From Apiospora phragmitis (lineage: Eukaryota > Ascomycota > Sordariomycetes > Amphisphaeriales > Apiosporaceae): a DNA stretch of 64,000 nt. The stretch lies in the NCBI GenBank assembly GCA_038363925.1, contig JAQQWL010000012.1, positions 496,001 to 560,000 on the forward strand, given 5' to 3'. Below are positions 1-11,759 of the stretch, piece after piece. The notes under the pieces are model-generated. The model had not been told where the DNA came from. It did no database searches and saw only the letters and a list, made by a program, of their open reading frames with translations. Made by a program: the position numbers and the translations under genes. Position 1 is the stretch's first letter. Every line of letters begins with the position of its first letter.

Positions 1-821
1 CACTCGAGGAGCTCGACGAGCTGCTGCTGCTGCCACTGCCCTTCTTCTTGTGATGCTTATTGGACGACTTCTTGTCCTTCTTGTCCTTCTTGTCCTTCTT
101 GTCCTTCTTGTCCTTCTTGTCTTTCTTCTTTTTGTCCTTCTTCCCTCCCCCCAAAGTGATCTTCCAGCTTGGAGCCGGCGACCGCACCACCCACCGCGCC
201 CAAGAAACCGTGGCCAGCCTGGTGGCCGGCAAAAGCGCCGAGGGCCCCGCCGCCCACAGCGCCCACCAGGCCCTTATCGCTGGCCCCCGCGGGCGGATAG
301 GGGCCTGGGTGGCCAGGGGGCGGCGCGGAATTGGGGACCCAGTGCTGCTCCGCGCCCGCCTGGCCGTAGTAGGCATCTCCCTGCTGCGGTGGTTGTTGTT
401 GGTAGTAACCACCTCCCTGCTCATGCCCGTAGCCCGGAGAATGGCTCAGGGGAGGATACGCACCATGCCGGCCACCGCTGGGTGGGTACTGCTGCTGATG
501 GGGCTGCTGAGGAGGAGGAGCAGGCTGCCCACCCCAACCGCCTTGCGATTGATGCTGCGGGGGCGGCTGCTGTGCATACGGTGATTGATGGGCGCCACTA
601 TTGCTCGGATAGCCCTGAGGGGCCCCGTACTGAGGCGGCGGGTGCGCGCCGTATTGCCCAGCCGGCGGAGGTGGTGGTGCAGAGTATTGATTCTGAGGTG
701 GGTAGTAAGGCGGTGAAGGGCCCTGAGGCGGCTGCTGCTGGTGCTGCTGACCGTAACCGCCGCCGTAGGGCTGACCACCACCTCCACCGCCCCCGCTGTT
801 GTAGTATTCGGAATTAGACAT
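1..821 (-). CDS. Glycine-zipper protein with Pro/Gln-rich N-terminus and Lys-Asp tail (partial, frameshifted)
   Basis: The protein starts at 821 with MSNSEYYNSGGGG. A long Gly/Pro/Gln/Tyr-rich disordered region of about 175 residues follows, then a glycine-zipper hairpin (KGLVGAVGGGALGAFAGHQA, then GFLGAVGGAVAGSKLEDHF). After the zipper the frame entered through a run of six C (147-152) gives a Glu-Gly-Gln tail. One base fewer in that run gives a (Lys-Lys-Asp)n tail followed by Asn-Lys-His-His-Lys and poly-Ser, which stays open to base 1. The latter matches the usual fungal form of such proteins, so the gene is probably frameshifted here and its stop lies outside the window. Glycine zippers pack in membranes or assemblies; the role of this protein is unknown. 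Confidence 0.75.
71..140. repeat. 9-bp tandem repeat (Lys-Lys-Asp coding)
   Basis: The unit gtccttctt (aagaaggac on the coding strand) repeats about seven times, with slight decay at the 130 end. It encodes the Lys-Lys-Asp tail of the glycine-zipper protein. Such arrays commonly vary in copy number between strains. Confidence 0.8.
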
Positions 822-2002
822 CCTCTTTTCCCCCTTTTCCGCGTCTAAAACTTTCTCTTCTGCTTCTGCTTCTCTTCCGTTTCTCTTCTAGCTTGGGTGG
901 GGCTCCGAATAGTTCGGTTTCGGACTTCCAAGTCGACTGATGATGTTATAGATAGGCTTGGCGGGCGGGAGATATTGGCAAGGGAAACAAAACAAGAGGT
1001 GAGCGCGGAAAGTCTCAGGTGTGCAAAGTTGAGTGGAGAAAACCAAGGAAATTTCGGATGAAACGGGCTTGGCCTAGATCGGTTCTTTTATTGTGCCAAC
1101 AAAGACCGGACTAGCTGGCCCAGCATGCTGGAAAGTTGGCTAGTTGGTGAGGCGGCCGCTTCGCTTTGCTCCTGTGGCGGTGCAGCTGATAATCCGTGGC
1201 GTCGACCCTCAGCCACTGGTGACGTCACCGCCGTTAAAGATTTGTTCTGTCACTCAGGATGCTAGGAGCGGGTTCCTGGATGACAGGACACAGCTAGCCA
1301 GATCATGAAACGTATAAACTTGATCCTCCTGAGATCTGACTCGTTTCAGAAAGCCATCAAGGAAAGTATGGATCCTCACGTTGTCCGGGGCTTCCAGCGG
1401 CAGAGCGTTTATTCCAGCGGGACATCGGCTGCGTCGCCACTGCTACAAGGTGACTCCTGGTAGAACCTACATTTGCAGCACCGTAGACGTCATGTTGGAC
1501 GCTGTCGTCAAGCTGATGTCAATCCATGAAGTCGCAGTACGTAGTTGGTAAGATGGTGCATTGAGGGTTTCGAACGCGTTGGGCATGATGGCCTCTTCTT
1601 TGGACTTGATTCTGCTGGTAAAAGATTTGAGCTTACACCCGTGGTTGTCTCGGCCTTTCTCGACGCATCGCGATATGGAATATTTACTGAAACCATGGTA
1701 GATGATATCAACCTGTCAGTCACAAGTGCGAAAGAGCGATTTGACACGACATCCAGATCCGATGTCGCAACTTGGAGATATTCTATGACCATGGCGTACC
1801 ATCCTTAACGGAATGCACATCTAGGAGTATGGTCACACGGCTCACTTCACAGCAGCGACGTCAGAGTATGTGATGGGAAATGGGAACCAATCTGTCAGGG
1901 TATCAAATCTACTGTGATCTATCCAAAATTTTCTACTATACAAGACCTAATGATATAGGTTCTTTCTAATCACTTATTACCTGCGGGCTGGTTGGTCCTT
2001 CC
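822..2002. other. Intergenic region
   Basis: This is the upstream region of the glycine-zipper gene plus the 3' flank of the MFS gene. A pyrimidine-rich stretch on the + strand at 825-890 is probably the 5' leader of the zipper gene. Overlapping ORFs on both strands at 1508-1808 show no recognisable family, and neither looks convincingly coding. Confidence 0.4.
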
Positions 2003-3871
2003 TCATTTCTTGGCCAATTTAGACATCCCTCTTATCCTGGCACCAAAGAAGTAGAGCACATAGACCAAGGCGACGAGGCCAAAGGAGACGAAGCCCAGGA
2101 TGGCCATGGCCCACTTGGCGCCGAGGTTGGCAAACATGATGATACCTAGAAAAAGAGTAAGTTTGGACATGCGTGGGGAGGTTGGGAAGCAGCCTCTTTC
2201 TTCTTCTCTTCTTTCCCTTTCTCTCTTCCTCTTTTTCGTATAAGGGAATAAGAAGACTTACCGATATGGCAGCAGCCAGCCGCGAGGGCAAAGGACGGGA
2301 TCAGGAAGGCCGCGATGGCCGAGGCGGCGACGTTGGTGTACGAGTCGGCGATGTAGTTGAGCATGCTGAGCCAGAGCAGCGGGTCGAAGAAGCCGAGGAC
2401 GCCGCCGGCGATGACGGGCGACCAGTACGACGTGTTGCCGTCGCACGTGAACGCGAACCAGAGCAGCGAGATCGGAAAACCCCAGACGCCGACCAGCGAG
2501 GTCAGGAAGCGCGCCTCGGGCCGACCCACGCCGCCGTTGCGCCGCCGGTCGCGCCGGTAGAACCACGTCTGCACGGGCACGAAGCAGAACATGAGAGTGA
2601 CGGCGACGACGAAGTTGAGGTAGGTCAGGTCGCCGTGCAGGACCGACAGGCCGTTATTGACGACGAAGACGTCGAAGACACCGTCGAGATACAAAAACAG
2701 CAGGCCGTAGGCGAAGCCGTTGTAGATGCCCAGGAACACCACGATCGGCTCCGTCAGCATGATGCGGAACGCCATCGAGGTGATGAACCGTATCTCGCGC
2801 AGCACGTCGACCTTCTCCTCGACGATGGCCACCTCGGCGGGCGGGACGGACGCTTCATGCTTCTTGAGGGCCCGGCCAATGACGATTCTGGGCAGGGTCT
2901 CGGGGATGAAGCACATGACGAGAGCGAAGCAACCGCCAATGATGACGCTTCAGGGGTCATTAGTATTGGACTCTACGACTTGTGCCGACTCAGGGGGTCG
3001 GCGGGGCGCGGGCAGTGGCAGGTGGTACGATGTTGGGGGCACACTTACTTGATCCAGAAGATCCAGGGCAGCCCCATGTTGGGGTTCTCTGCAATCAGCT
3101 CGCCGACCGGGGAGCCGATGCTCGGGCCATAGTTGGCGCTCATGACGAAGAGGGCCATGGGCTGGCCGGCGCCGTCCAGGTCGCCGAAGAGGTCGGCAAT
3201 GGTGCCGGCCACGTTGGAGAGGCCAGTGCTGCCGGCGGCACCGGCGAGGAATTGGAAGATGATCAGCATGGGCAGGTTGAGGGCCATGGCCGTGCCGATA
3301 TTCAGGAGGGCGTAGATGGCAATGGACGCCACGTAGACCCATTTGCGACCGCCAATGTCACTGCGAGCAGAAAAAATGTGTTAAGGGAGCTGCGTTCCCG
3401 GCAGGAAAAGACAGAGATAGGGGGGATGCATAGAGACAGTAAGCATGCACACAGGTTGCACGGCAGCTACCTACCACATGATGGCGCCCCTCGATGCTTG
3501 TGTGCATACTCGTGTTTGTGCAATCAATGGCAGGTGAAGACATACGATAGAGGGCCCAGGAAGGCCGGCCCAATGGCCGTCCCCACGATGAACATGGACT
3601 GGCCCAATGCGACGACCTGCTCAGAGCCGCCGAACTTTTCCTGGACAAGGAACTCGGCAGCCACGAAGGTAGTGGTGGTCATGGCGATAAAGGTCTGCAG
3701 GGCGCAGTAGACAATAATGATGGACCACTTCTTCCAGCGACTCCAATGGATGGGGTGGGTGGCATCTCGAGTCTCGACCTTGGCGAGCGCCGACAAGGTG
3801 GCGTCGTCGTGGCTGCCGCTCTCCGCCAGCATGTCAGGATTTGGCTGCATCATTTCCTTTTTTCCCACCAT
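2003..3871 (-). CDS. MFS transporter, DHA1 drug:H+ antiporter / polyamine type
   Basis: Four exons (3546-3871, 3049-3360, 2262-2947, 2003-2145) join to 1467 nt, exactly 488 codons plus stop. Each intron has a GTATGT or GTAAGT donor and an AG acceptor. The second exon join restores the MFS motif A as LSDIGGRKWVYVAS between helices 2 and 3. Later landmarks are FIPETLPRIV at the end of the first six-helix half and a polar central loop (KKHEASVPPAEVAIVEEK). Family members export drugs, polyamines or metabolites in exchange for protons at the plasma membrane; the substrate cannot be read here. The start at 3871 has a good context (aaaATGG); the upstream ORF extension looks like leader sequence. 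One of the few genes here with no lesion. Confidence 0.88.
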
Positions 3872-6862
3872 TTTGCTTTGCTTCTGCTTTTCCAACCCCG
3901 CCAAAATGAAACCAAAAGGACAAATGATAAGCGTCGAGAGCAGATCCGGTATTAACCAGACAAGAAAAACGCTAGAAGTAGTAATACCAAGCGAAGATAA
4001 ACCTGTTCTGGCAAAAATGGAAACCGAGAAGGCCGGACACAGACGCGACACGGTCAAGTGTCGATAACTTGGTGAGTCTGGGCCATTGACGGAGGAAAGT
4101 GCTGCAGAAGAGGCAACATTATGGATATATAGCGTAAGAATGAAAACCCGGACTCGGCAAGTTCGCTCTCACACCTCACACAGTGGTGTGGTGTGATTAT
4201 GATGAAGAGTGGGATGGGGTGTGGAGGGTTTCAAGGGTCTCGGGTTTTCTCTCTAGTCGACGAGCCGTCTTCCTCTGTTTGGTCTTCTTCCCTGTCTCTC
4301 TGCCTGTCAAGCGGCGCACGTTACATGCGACGAAAGCGAAGAGTAAAAACTCTGCACGCGATCATTAATGGCGCATCCATCATGATGGATATCGCCCACA
4401 TATTCGCTGATCCGCCGGGATTGCAGAGTGGCCTCGGTCGGAATCACGAACACGGGTGATGGATGACGGGCTAAGATAAGACAGAAATTGAGCGACAAAG
4501 CAGCTAACAAATCTCGTCAGTGTGGCGTGCACACCTCGGGAGTCGGGACAGTGCTCGGGGTTCCCTTGTGGTGCTTTGCTGGTGCATTTCTAGCACTACC
4601 CTAGCCCCTAGCGTAGCCTCTAGGCCAGGACAGTACAGGCGCATTGAGCGCTCCTTCGCCCACTCGCCCACCTTCGTCGCGACGCTGGAAACCCCCCACT
4701 CGATGGCGTTGAGATAAGCATCGCTGACGGGTGCTTGGCAACCGGTAGCCGAGAATAGCGTCATTGCTGGGCTGAAGCAGTTCACCAAGACTTCAACCCT
4801 TGAGCCCGAGGAATATGCATATCTGTATGGATTGTTCATTCCTCATAGCATATATACCCGACAATTCCAAATGAGTCCGACCTACCAGGCCACCCGTGGT
4901 CGTTCGTCAGCTTCCGGCCTAAAGCAGCTATCGAAGCTAGTACTCCGACGTATGCAGACGCTAGATGACCCCGGATATGTAGCTGAAGATGAGACCCCAA
5001 CCCGCATAGGGAGCACCCCCGCTGCATTCCCGGTGGGACAGTGTCTCCCCTTGAGACCAGGAAACTGCAGTGCTCTCACTCATGCGCGGGTCACAAGGAA
5101 AATACACCAGGAAATCTCGCACTGATTATAGTCTGGCATTTGGACCTACCCAGGGAACCTGTTAGTACCAGTAGATAATGTCGATATATGCGAGTTGCCA
5201 CGTTAAAGGGGGCCCCCAAAGGCTTGAGATAAGTAAACATCATAGTACCGCGTCAGGGGTAGTGTTCTGAGCTAGACGCTAACGACATGGATGTTACGGA
5301 CATTTGAATATTTATTATTCGCTATCTTCTTCAGCGATGCGTTTTTTATGAGTTGTGGTTGAGAGATAATTGGTTTAATAATAAGCCATAATAATTGTTA
5401 ACTAAGTGGTCTTCACAAAGTCGAAACCCGGTTGAACTCACACAGCTAATACTTCTGGCGGCTTATCCGCAACCTGCGTACGCAACAGGTCATAAACTGA
5501 AGTACGCTGGCTTCCAAATAGAGCGTCTGCATCTACTAGTTGCAAAGGCCTATACCTACCAGCGAGTTGAGGCCGCAGCTTAGAGTCCATGAGCTGCTTC
5601 CCAATTTCCAGGGCAATATAGCCGGACGGCTTTGGCTATTACTTGAACACCTCTGGGTTCTTCATGATGCCCTCGAGGAAGGGCTTGAGGTAACCTTCGC
5701 CAGCACACGCGCGGGAGCAGATGCCACTGTCGTGAATGTTCTGCCATATGGCCATACTAACTTTACTGTCATTGTCCTCTTGCAAATGCTTGACCGGCCT
5801 CTCCACGCCTACAGTTCCGTACGCCACTCGAGAGAAAATAGGGGCAACACTTCCCATCATTTGAGAACTAGATAAGTAGTTGAATCAATCTAGATGGGAC
5901 CGTGTCGGTTATCAGAACGGCGACAGATGCATGGCTCACTTGCCCTTTGATGAGATAGTCTATTCGTAAAGACTGAATACGTTTCATCACATACAACACC
6001 TCACCACTATGGTAGACTAATCATGCATCTGGGCAACGAGCCATGCATAAGATCTCACAATCTTGCAACCCACGTGCCGCATAGGTGCATTAGAAGCAAC
6101 ATTACGCCACGCGTGGATGTTAGCCAAGTCGAGCCAAGCCTTGGGATAAACAGAAAAAACCAAGTTCTGACAGTGTGTCAGCCGAGTGCATTAGTTTCAT
6201 CGCGGATGCTTGGAGTCTTGTTATGATTCCTCTTGTCCGTCATCTCTCCACAACTTGTAACATTGGCTTCAACGCAAGCATCGTTATGGCACCGTCTCAC
6301 AGCTTCGCCCACGCCCACGCCCAGCACAACCATTACATGGAGCTGCAATGCATGCATCATAAATTACACATGCGACACCGTGGAGATGACAAGACTAAGC
6401 CAGCATCACCAATCAAAAACAGCGCAAGAAAATCCAGAATAGGTTAAATAAGCGAGTGTGCAAGTGCTACTTGCGTAACGGCTGGGACCAAGTCAATATT
6501 TAACCCAGCATACGTAGCAAGGCGGAAGAAGAAGAGGAGTGACTACGTTGATGTCTCTCCGGGTCCTGCCTCCCTGGCTGAAACGATAAGAACTCTGGTA
6601 ATGGACACTGTCTGTTGCCAACAAAGGAGAACCCTCGCCAAGTATCCCATGAATGCTATGCAGGTGATGGCGGAGGACAGGGGTAGCTGAGGCCCCGAGC
6701 GGGGTTCAAATACTTCGGTTGCGTATGATAGGGCTACTACAGTTTCGACATCATGCCTGTTGGTTTGCAAACTTCTGATATCAATATTCTAGCCCTACAC
6801 TTAAAAAACAATTCCACCAGAACTACGTTGACACGACGACTAGCCATTTGCACCCGTTCACC
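3872..6862. other. Long gene-poor region
   Basis: About 3 kb with only short, mutually overlapping ORFs on both strands. Nothing recognisable was found at 4180-4510 or 4500-5130. A minus-strand stretch at 5639-5860 has more protein-like composition and is listed separately. The last 100 bases are presumably the S9 peptidase promoter. Confidence 0.4.
5639..5860 (-). pseudogene. Possible C-terminal gene remnant
   Basis: A 73-residue minus-strand stretch ends in GYLKPFLEGIMKNPEVFK and then stops. It looks more like real protein than its overlapping frames (mixed charge, helix-compatible, a Cys-containing segment DSGICSRACAGEG). It has no identifiable start or family, and flanking sequence in the same frame is closed. 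It may be the last exon of a decayed gene or chance. Confidence 0.2.
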
Positions 6863-8591
6863 ATGTCCGACTCGAAGGCTGACAAAGCAGCTACCCGGGA
6901 AGTTCTGGATATCGAATCACCCCTAGAGCTCAAGCTGTCGCCGGACTGCAAGTCAATTGTGTACATAACGAGGTTGAAGTGGTACCACCAAACCGGCAGT
7001 GGCCCACGTCGCTCCAGTCCCATTTGGATCGCCGACGTGGACATCACAAAATCGGCCCGCCACCTTACGGACGGGCTACACAACGACCGCATACCGCAGT
7101 GGTCCCCTCAAGGCCATGCAATAGCCTTTCTATCGGATCGCGCCAATGATAGTGGAAAGTCGATAGCCCTGTATCTGCTGGATTTGGATGCCACGGAGCC
7201 TATTCCAATCACCCCGGTGGAGAACGGCAGTGCCATTCCGAAGTTTGCTTTCAGCCCGGATGGCCAGGCTGTTGCCTACATGGCCACCGACGAAGAGACC
7301 GAGGAGGCCAAGAGCCGGAAGGAGTCTACTGGTGGGGCCTCTGTCTGGATGTACACGGCGCCACCATCTCCATCGTGGACATTGCATCGGACGAGGCTAA
7401 CGTCATTGCTCACGTCCCGGGGAGGGTTTCAGACATAACCTGAGCGCAATCCGCCTTGTTGTTCTTGGCAAACAATATACCAGATCAAGACGCATCTGGC
7501 TTTGCGGTATACTCTATATCGCTCCCGGGGGGTGACGATAACGCCTCCCTCAGCTATGAGAAAATCGCTTTGGGCCAGGATTGCTGCCCAGCCGCGCTCC
7601 AACAAGTTGGTGGCGACACTTTGGTGAAGATAGAGATAGGCCTGGAGGACGAGATTCGGCTGCTGGGAGATACCGAACCTCTACTGAGTCTGACGGAAGC
7701 CATCCGCCGGTTCGATGGAAGACGGGCACCAAACAGGGAAATCGCCCTTGCGCTCGCCCTTGGGGATGACAACAACCCCACCGAGCTCTCCTCCTTTGTT
7801 TCCGGGAATATGGTGCAGCTGTCGGACCACGGACGCATGTTCCGCGACAGAAGCGTCGGTCACTGCGCGTTTGTCGCATGCGAATCAGCGGACGGCAAGG
7901 AGACGCTGGATGGAGTGCATCTGATCCCCAGACAGTTTGTGTCAACATCCGACACGCCCAAGAAGCCACTGCCGAAGTTTGTGCTGTTGCACGGCGGCCC
8001 GTATGCTAGTCGCACCGACGCCTTCGATGCATGGGATCCCCTGACCTTCATCACACCACTGCTACTGGCCAAGGGGTTTGCCGTCCTGATGCCGAACTAC
8101 CGCAGCAGCAGCGGCCGAGGCCACCAGTTCGCAAGCTACACGCGGGGCGGCATGGGAATCTACGACGAGCCCGACGTGGTCAGCCTGACGCAGCATCTGG
8201 TGGCGCAGTACGCGGGCCGGGCGCCTTGGGCGGCCGCCGACAAGCCCGATGCTTCCTCTCGATCTGGCTCGGCGATTTGGGAGTTCCGGGAAGCGGCCGA
8301 GGTAAGACGGATTCCTCCGCTGTTGATATTGCGTGGCCAGGAAGATCGGAGAGTCCCTGTCAGCCAGGCCCACGGGTTTCGCCGGGCGCTGGATCAAGCA
8401 GGGCTGATGGACCAGACAGAGTTTGTTACGTTCGTACCTCTGATAAGTCTGCGAAATTTTCCAGTTGTATAATGCTAACCAGCTGCTTGGAACACAGTTA
8501 CCCAAGGGAGGGCCATCATTTTACGGAGAGAAAGCATGTCGAGGATCTGATGGAAAGGATGCTATCCTTCATCAACAGATATCTGGAATGA
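6863..8591 (+). pseudogene. S9 family (prolyl-oligopeptidase-like) peptidase, broken and lacking its catalytic serine
   Basis: Start MSDSKADK at 6863 in a CACCATG context. The N-terminal half has beta-propeller-like WD motifs (IPQWSPQGHAIAFLSDR, FAFSPDGQAVAY). The C-terminal half is the alpha/beta-hydrolase domain (FVLLHGGPYASRTDAFD, LMPNYRSSSGRGHQFA), and the acid and histidine regions are present (GQEDRRVPVSQAHGF, REGHHF). Lesions: one base missing near 7348 shifts the frame; a TGA at 7441-7443 stands where the restored frame expects Trp; near 8210 the sequence jumps from DVVSLTQHLVAQ to YAGRAPW, removing the usual GWSQGG segment with the nucleophile; and the final intron (about 8434-8497) does not join in phase. 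The first could be a read error; the deletion of the nucleophile cannot. Related enzymes release dipeptides or acyl-amino acids; this copy should be inactive. Confidence 0.8.
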
Positions 8592-8666
8592 GCGCAAAAA
8601 CAGGTGCTCGCATGTTTGTCCAAAGAACGTTCTCCCTTAGAGTCACTATCGCATATATATTTAGTA

Positions 8667-10586
8667 AGCCAGCTGACGGTGCTACGGTCACCCCATGCAA
8701 CGGCGACCCCTAAATTTAGATAGCCCCTGACAGCACCACATATAAATCAGTATATAAACCAGTCAGCTTTTGATTTATAGTCAATTGAATAATACCATCG
8801 TCTTCCTTTTCTTTTCCTCTTTCCGATAGGCCGTAAACTTGACGAGTCAGCACTGCAACGCGCGATTCAGGATGTTATAAATGGCTCGTTAATGAAACAA
8901 GCCGCCGAGAAGCACAATGTCCCTGGAACAACTCTGAGGGCTCGGATTCACGGCCGCAAGACTATAAAACAATGGAATGAGTCCTTCCAGGCCTTGAAAA
9001 CAGCGGAAGAGTCTCAGATCGTGACTTGGTGCCTTGTACAGTATGATCTAGGCTGCTCACCGGCGCACGTTATTTTCCGGATGTTCGCCCAACGGATCCT
9101 TCAAGCCAACGGGATTAATATAATCCTCGGCAAGCACTGGGTTGAAAGATTTATTGCTCGCTATCCATCTATCGGTGCTGCTCTTTCTAAGAGGATGGAT
9201 TTCCTAAGGCTCAACGCAACTTCCGCAGAGAAAATCATCGAGTTTTTCGAGCGGCTTAACAATCCTATTCTAGAATCGATCCCTCCAGAGTTTCGGTTCA
9301 ACGTCGACGAGATCGGTAACCAGCTCGGCTGTGGAACGAATATGATAGTTATTAGACCTGCTGGAATAAAGAGAATACTAGTTGCAGACTCCTTTAACCG
9401 AGAATGGGCTTCTGCGGTCGAATATAATAACGCTTTAGGCCGAGCCTTGCCTCCTCTTATTATATTTAAAGGTTAATAGGTCCAGCAGTAATGGTTTCCG
9501 GAGGAGGAGGACTCGCTAACGGATGCCATAGAGGATTAGGTCTTTGCGGCATCCCCTAAAGGCTAGACCAACAAGGAGCTGGCCCTGGTGTGGCTAAATG
9601 AGGTTTTCATCCCTCATACAAAGCCTGAAAACGAGGACTAGTGGCGGCTCATCATCCTGGATGGTTACGCCAGCCACGTAAGCGAGGACTTTATTATAAC
9701 GTGCTTAAAGCACAAGATATGGCTTCTCTTCCTTCCGGCACACTCGTCGCACCTATTACAACCCCTGGATCTTAGTCCCTTCAGTGTGCTAAAAGATACC
9801 TACCACCGGAAGGTAACCCTATACTATATGGGGCTCAATAACATAAATATGAGCAAAAGGGACTTCCTCCGGTACTACGAGCCAGCTAGAAGGTTTACCT
9901 TTCGGCCGCATATAATAACTGGCGGCTGGGCCGCAACTAGTATATTCCCTCGCGATATCAACAAGCCCCTCAATAGCCGGAACCGGAGGATGGAAAACCA
10001 GGCAGAGGCAGGACCATCTAAGCCTCCCCCCGACGTTTCCGATGAACAATTCTCCTCCACAGCGTTGCTAACACCTACGACCAGCCGCCAGATTAAAGAG
10101 TTAACGGATACGCTTAGTGGTGATGATACTATTTTCGATGGCGCGACGCGCCGGGTTTTGTTCCGGAAGCTCTAAAAGAGTCTAGATACTTTGAACGGCC
10201 AGATCGGCCAACTGGAGCACGAGAAGTCAGTTTTGGAAGATAATCTAGAGAAAGAAAGAGGTAAAAAGAGGAAAAGAGTAATGCCTAACCCCAACCAGAA
10301 GTTTGCGCGTATACGAGATGCCATGGCAGTTAAGAAGGAAATGAATAGCGTTGCACCGGAACCCCAGGCTGTTACTCCTCCATCGTCGGCGCCGGAAGCC
10401 GTTATAATTAAATCTGACTCTGAATCTGAGATTGAGAGTGTCATAGAAGCGTTTCAGGACTGAAATGGTATTTTTAGGATTTTGTGTTGATTTTTAATTA
10501 AATTATTCGTATTATTGTTGTGTAGTATTGTTGTTGGTTTTTGGGGTCGCCGTTGCATGGGTTGACCGTAGCACCGTCAGCTGGCT
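8667..10586 (+). mobile_element. Fot1/pogo-family DNA transposon, copy 1 (complete ends)
   Basis: A 1920-bp element with 44-bp terminal inverted repeats starting AGCCAGCTGACGGTGCTACG (8667-8710 and 10543-10586). The repeats differ by one base (CACCCC against CAACCC). It is flanked by TA at 8665-8666 and 10587-10588, the target duplication of Tc1/mariner-type elements. The single gene inside is a DDE-type transposase on the + strand. A second copy lies inverted at 31837-33757. It sits between the S9 peptidase remnant and a possible epimerase remnant. Confidence 0.93.
8826..10463 (+). pseudogene. Pogo/Fot1 transposase, interrupted only by point-mutation stops
   Basis: One reading frame runs the whole length without a frameshift. 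Order: a Psq-type HTH (KQAAEKHNVPGTTLRARI), a CENP-B-type HTH (HWVERFIARYPSI), then the DDE domain with FNVDEIG, LIILDGYASHVS and LFLPAHSSHLLQPLDLSPF, and a coiled, charged C-terminus ending SESEIESVIEAFQD. The natural start seems to have become ATA at 8826 (ATG to ATA), giving GRKLDESALQRAIQDV. In-frame TAA/TAG codons at about 9474-9480, 9489, 9534, 9564, 9642 and 10173 mostly fit Gln or Trp codons changed by C-to-T or G-to-A, the RIP spectrum. The element is therefore non-autonomous. Confidence 0.88.
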
Positions 10587-10589
10587 TAT

Positions 10590-10750
10590 CTGGCTCCGCC
10601 GTGGCTCACCTTTGCCCAAATTGTTCCCTCGGACCATCGTCACTGCAAGTCCTTTGTTGTAAAGCTTCACCGCCCTTTCATGAATCGCTTCCCAGTTCCT
10701 AGAAGTGTGGTGCACGCTGCCAGCGATGTAGTGATACCTAAATCCTTCGC
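10590..10750 (-). pseudogene. Possible NAD-dependent epimerase-like remnant cut by the transposon
   Basis: Reading on the minus strand gives RYHYIAGSVHHTSRNWEAIH, then ERAVKLYNKGL, then GNNLGKGE, and then runs into the transposon terminal repeat. This resembles the C-terminal part of fungal NmrA/epimerase-like proteins (the usual GRYYFAENG..SW..I....LH..GL pattern), but I rely on pattern only. Sequence upstream (10738-10968) stays partly open with no recognisable Rossmann motif. Confidence 0.27.
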
Positions 10751-11759
10751 CATAGCGGGAGTGAAGATGTGGCCATTGACGCGAGGGTTAAGTCCGGGTT
10801 CGGCGGCTCCGATTTCCGTAAAATGGGGACAGTGCTTTGGCTAGGGGTTTGGAAAGGGCTCTCAGGGGTGCCGATAGAGGTAATTACATTATACCGCAGA
10901 AGGATCGACGCGTCAAAAGAGGGGTAGTCTGCAGCCAAGATGGCACCCAGGTACCCGAGTATGCGCAACCACTAGCTACTTAGCGAGCAGACTGGCAGCT
11001 CAGCTCTTGATTCTCCGAGGGCCCGCAGCAAGAGGTAGATCTCTCTTGGGCTTTCGATCTATATCCTATCAAAAATCGCCTGGCTGCTGGCTAGCTTGCT
11101 GTGGAAACCATGAAAATCCGCGGGGGCCTTGCCTTTGCCTTGAATGAAAAAGGCCTACACGATATTGGCAACAACTACATGATGCAGTACATCGACTGAT
11201 CACTCTGATGTTGGAGGCCCCATGGGGAGTACTATATTCCCATAGGTAGAAATCCGACTGCGTGGCTGTGGGACTTTGACAACACCATACAGGCTAGGAG
11301 GAATCGCAATACTCCGCCCCAACATAGCCTCTTTGGCTTGCACAACATGTCGGTCTGCCTCGAGAGTGCCTTGGATAAGATGCCCTTCAGAGCGGGGTTT
11401 GAATGTGGCTCTGGTCAAAGAGCCAATAAATCTGATCCACGCCCCCTGCCCCGCGACTTCTGACTGCAAGCCAAGCGAAGGCACTGGCTGTCAGTCTTCA
11501 GGGCCGCGGGGCTTTAGGCTAGGTAGCCCGAAATACGGGGAGAAATGCCAAGAGCTGGTACTTACTAGACAGAGGAACAGAAGTGACATTCATCTCTATG
11601 TCTATAAAGGTTCCGTTTTAATTGTGTCGAACACCCGAGTATCATGGCCATAAAGTGACGGTAATCGCAATACTTCTCAGTCGGTTGCCTGCTTGCTTTG
11701 GCGAGGCTTGTTCTACTATTACTATTACTCTTTATTTCAGTGGACACCGACGAGAAACG
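10751..11759. other. Intergenic region with a possible minus-strand remnant
   Basis: No clear gene. A minus-strand ORF at 11200-11484 (about 94 codons, ending PQPRSRISTYGNIVLPMG) is open and protein-like but unrecognised. The tail of this stretch contains a pyrimidine-rich segment before the STAND locus start. Confidence 0.3.

Noticed and set aside
1508..1808. Overlapping ORFs on both strands in the first intergenic region
   Set aside because: Neither shows a family pattern, splice continuation or neighbouring exons; coding status cannot be supported.
2173..3710. Plus-strand ORFs opposite the first MFS gene
   Set aside because: Shadow frames; the minus strand gives a complete, exactly phased transporter.
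8667..10586. Terminal repeats as a CRISPR-like or viral structure
   Set aside because: There are only two copies per element in inverted orientation around a transposase; a standard DNA transposon.
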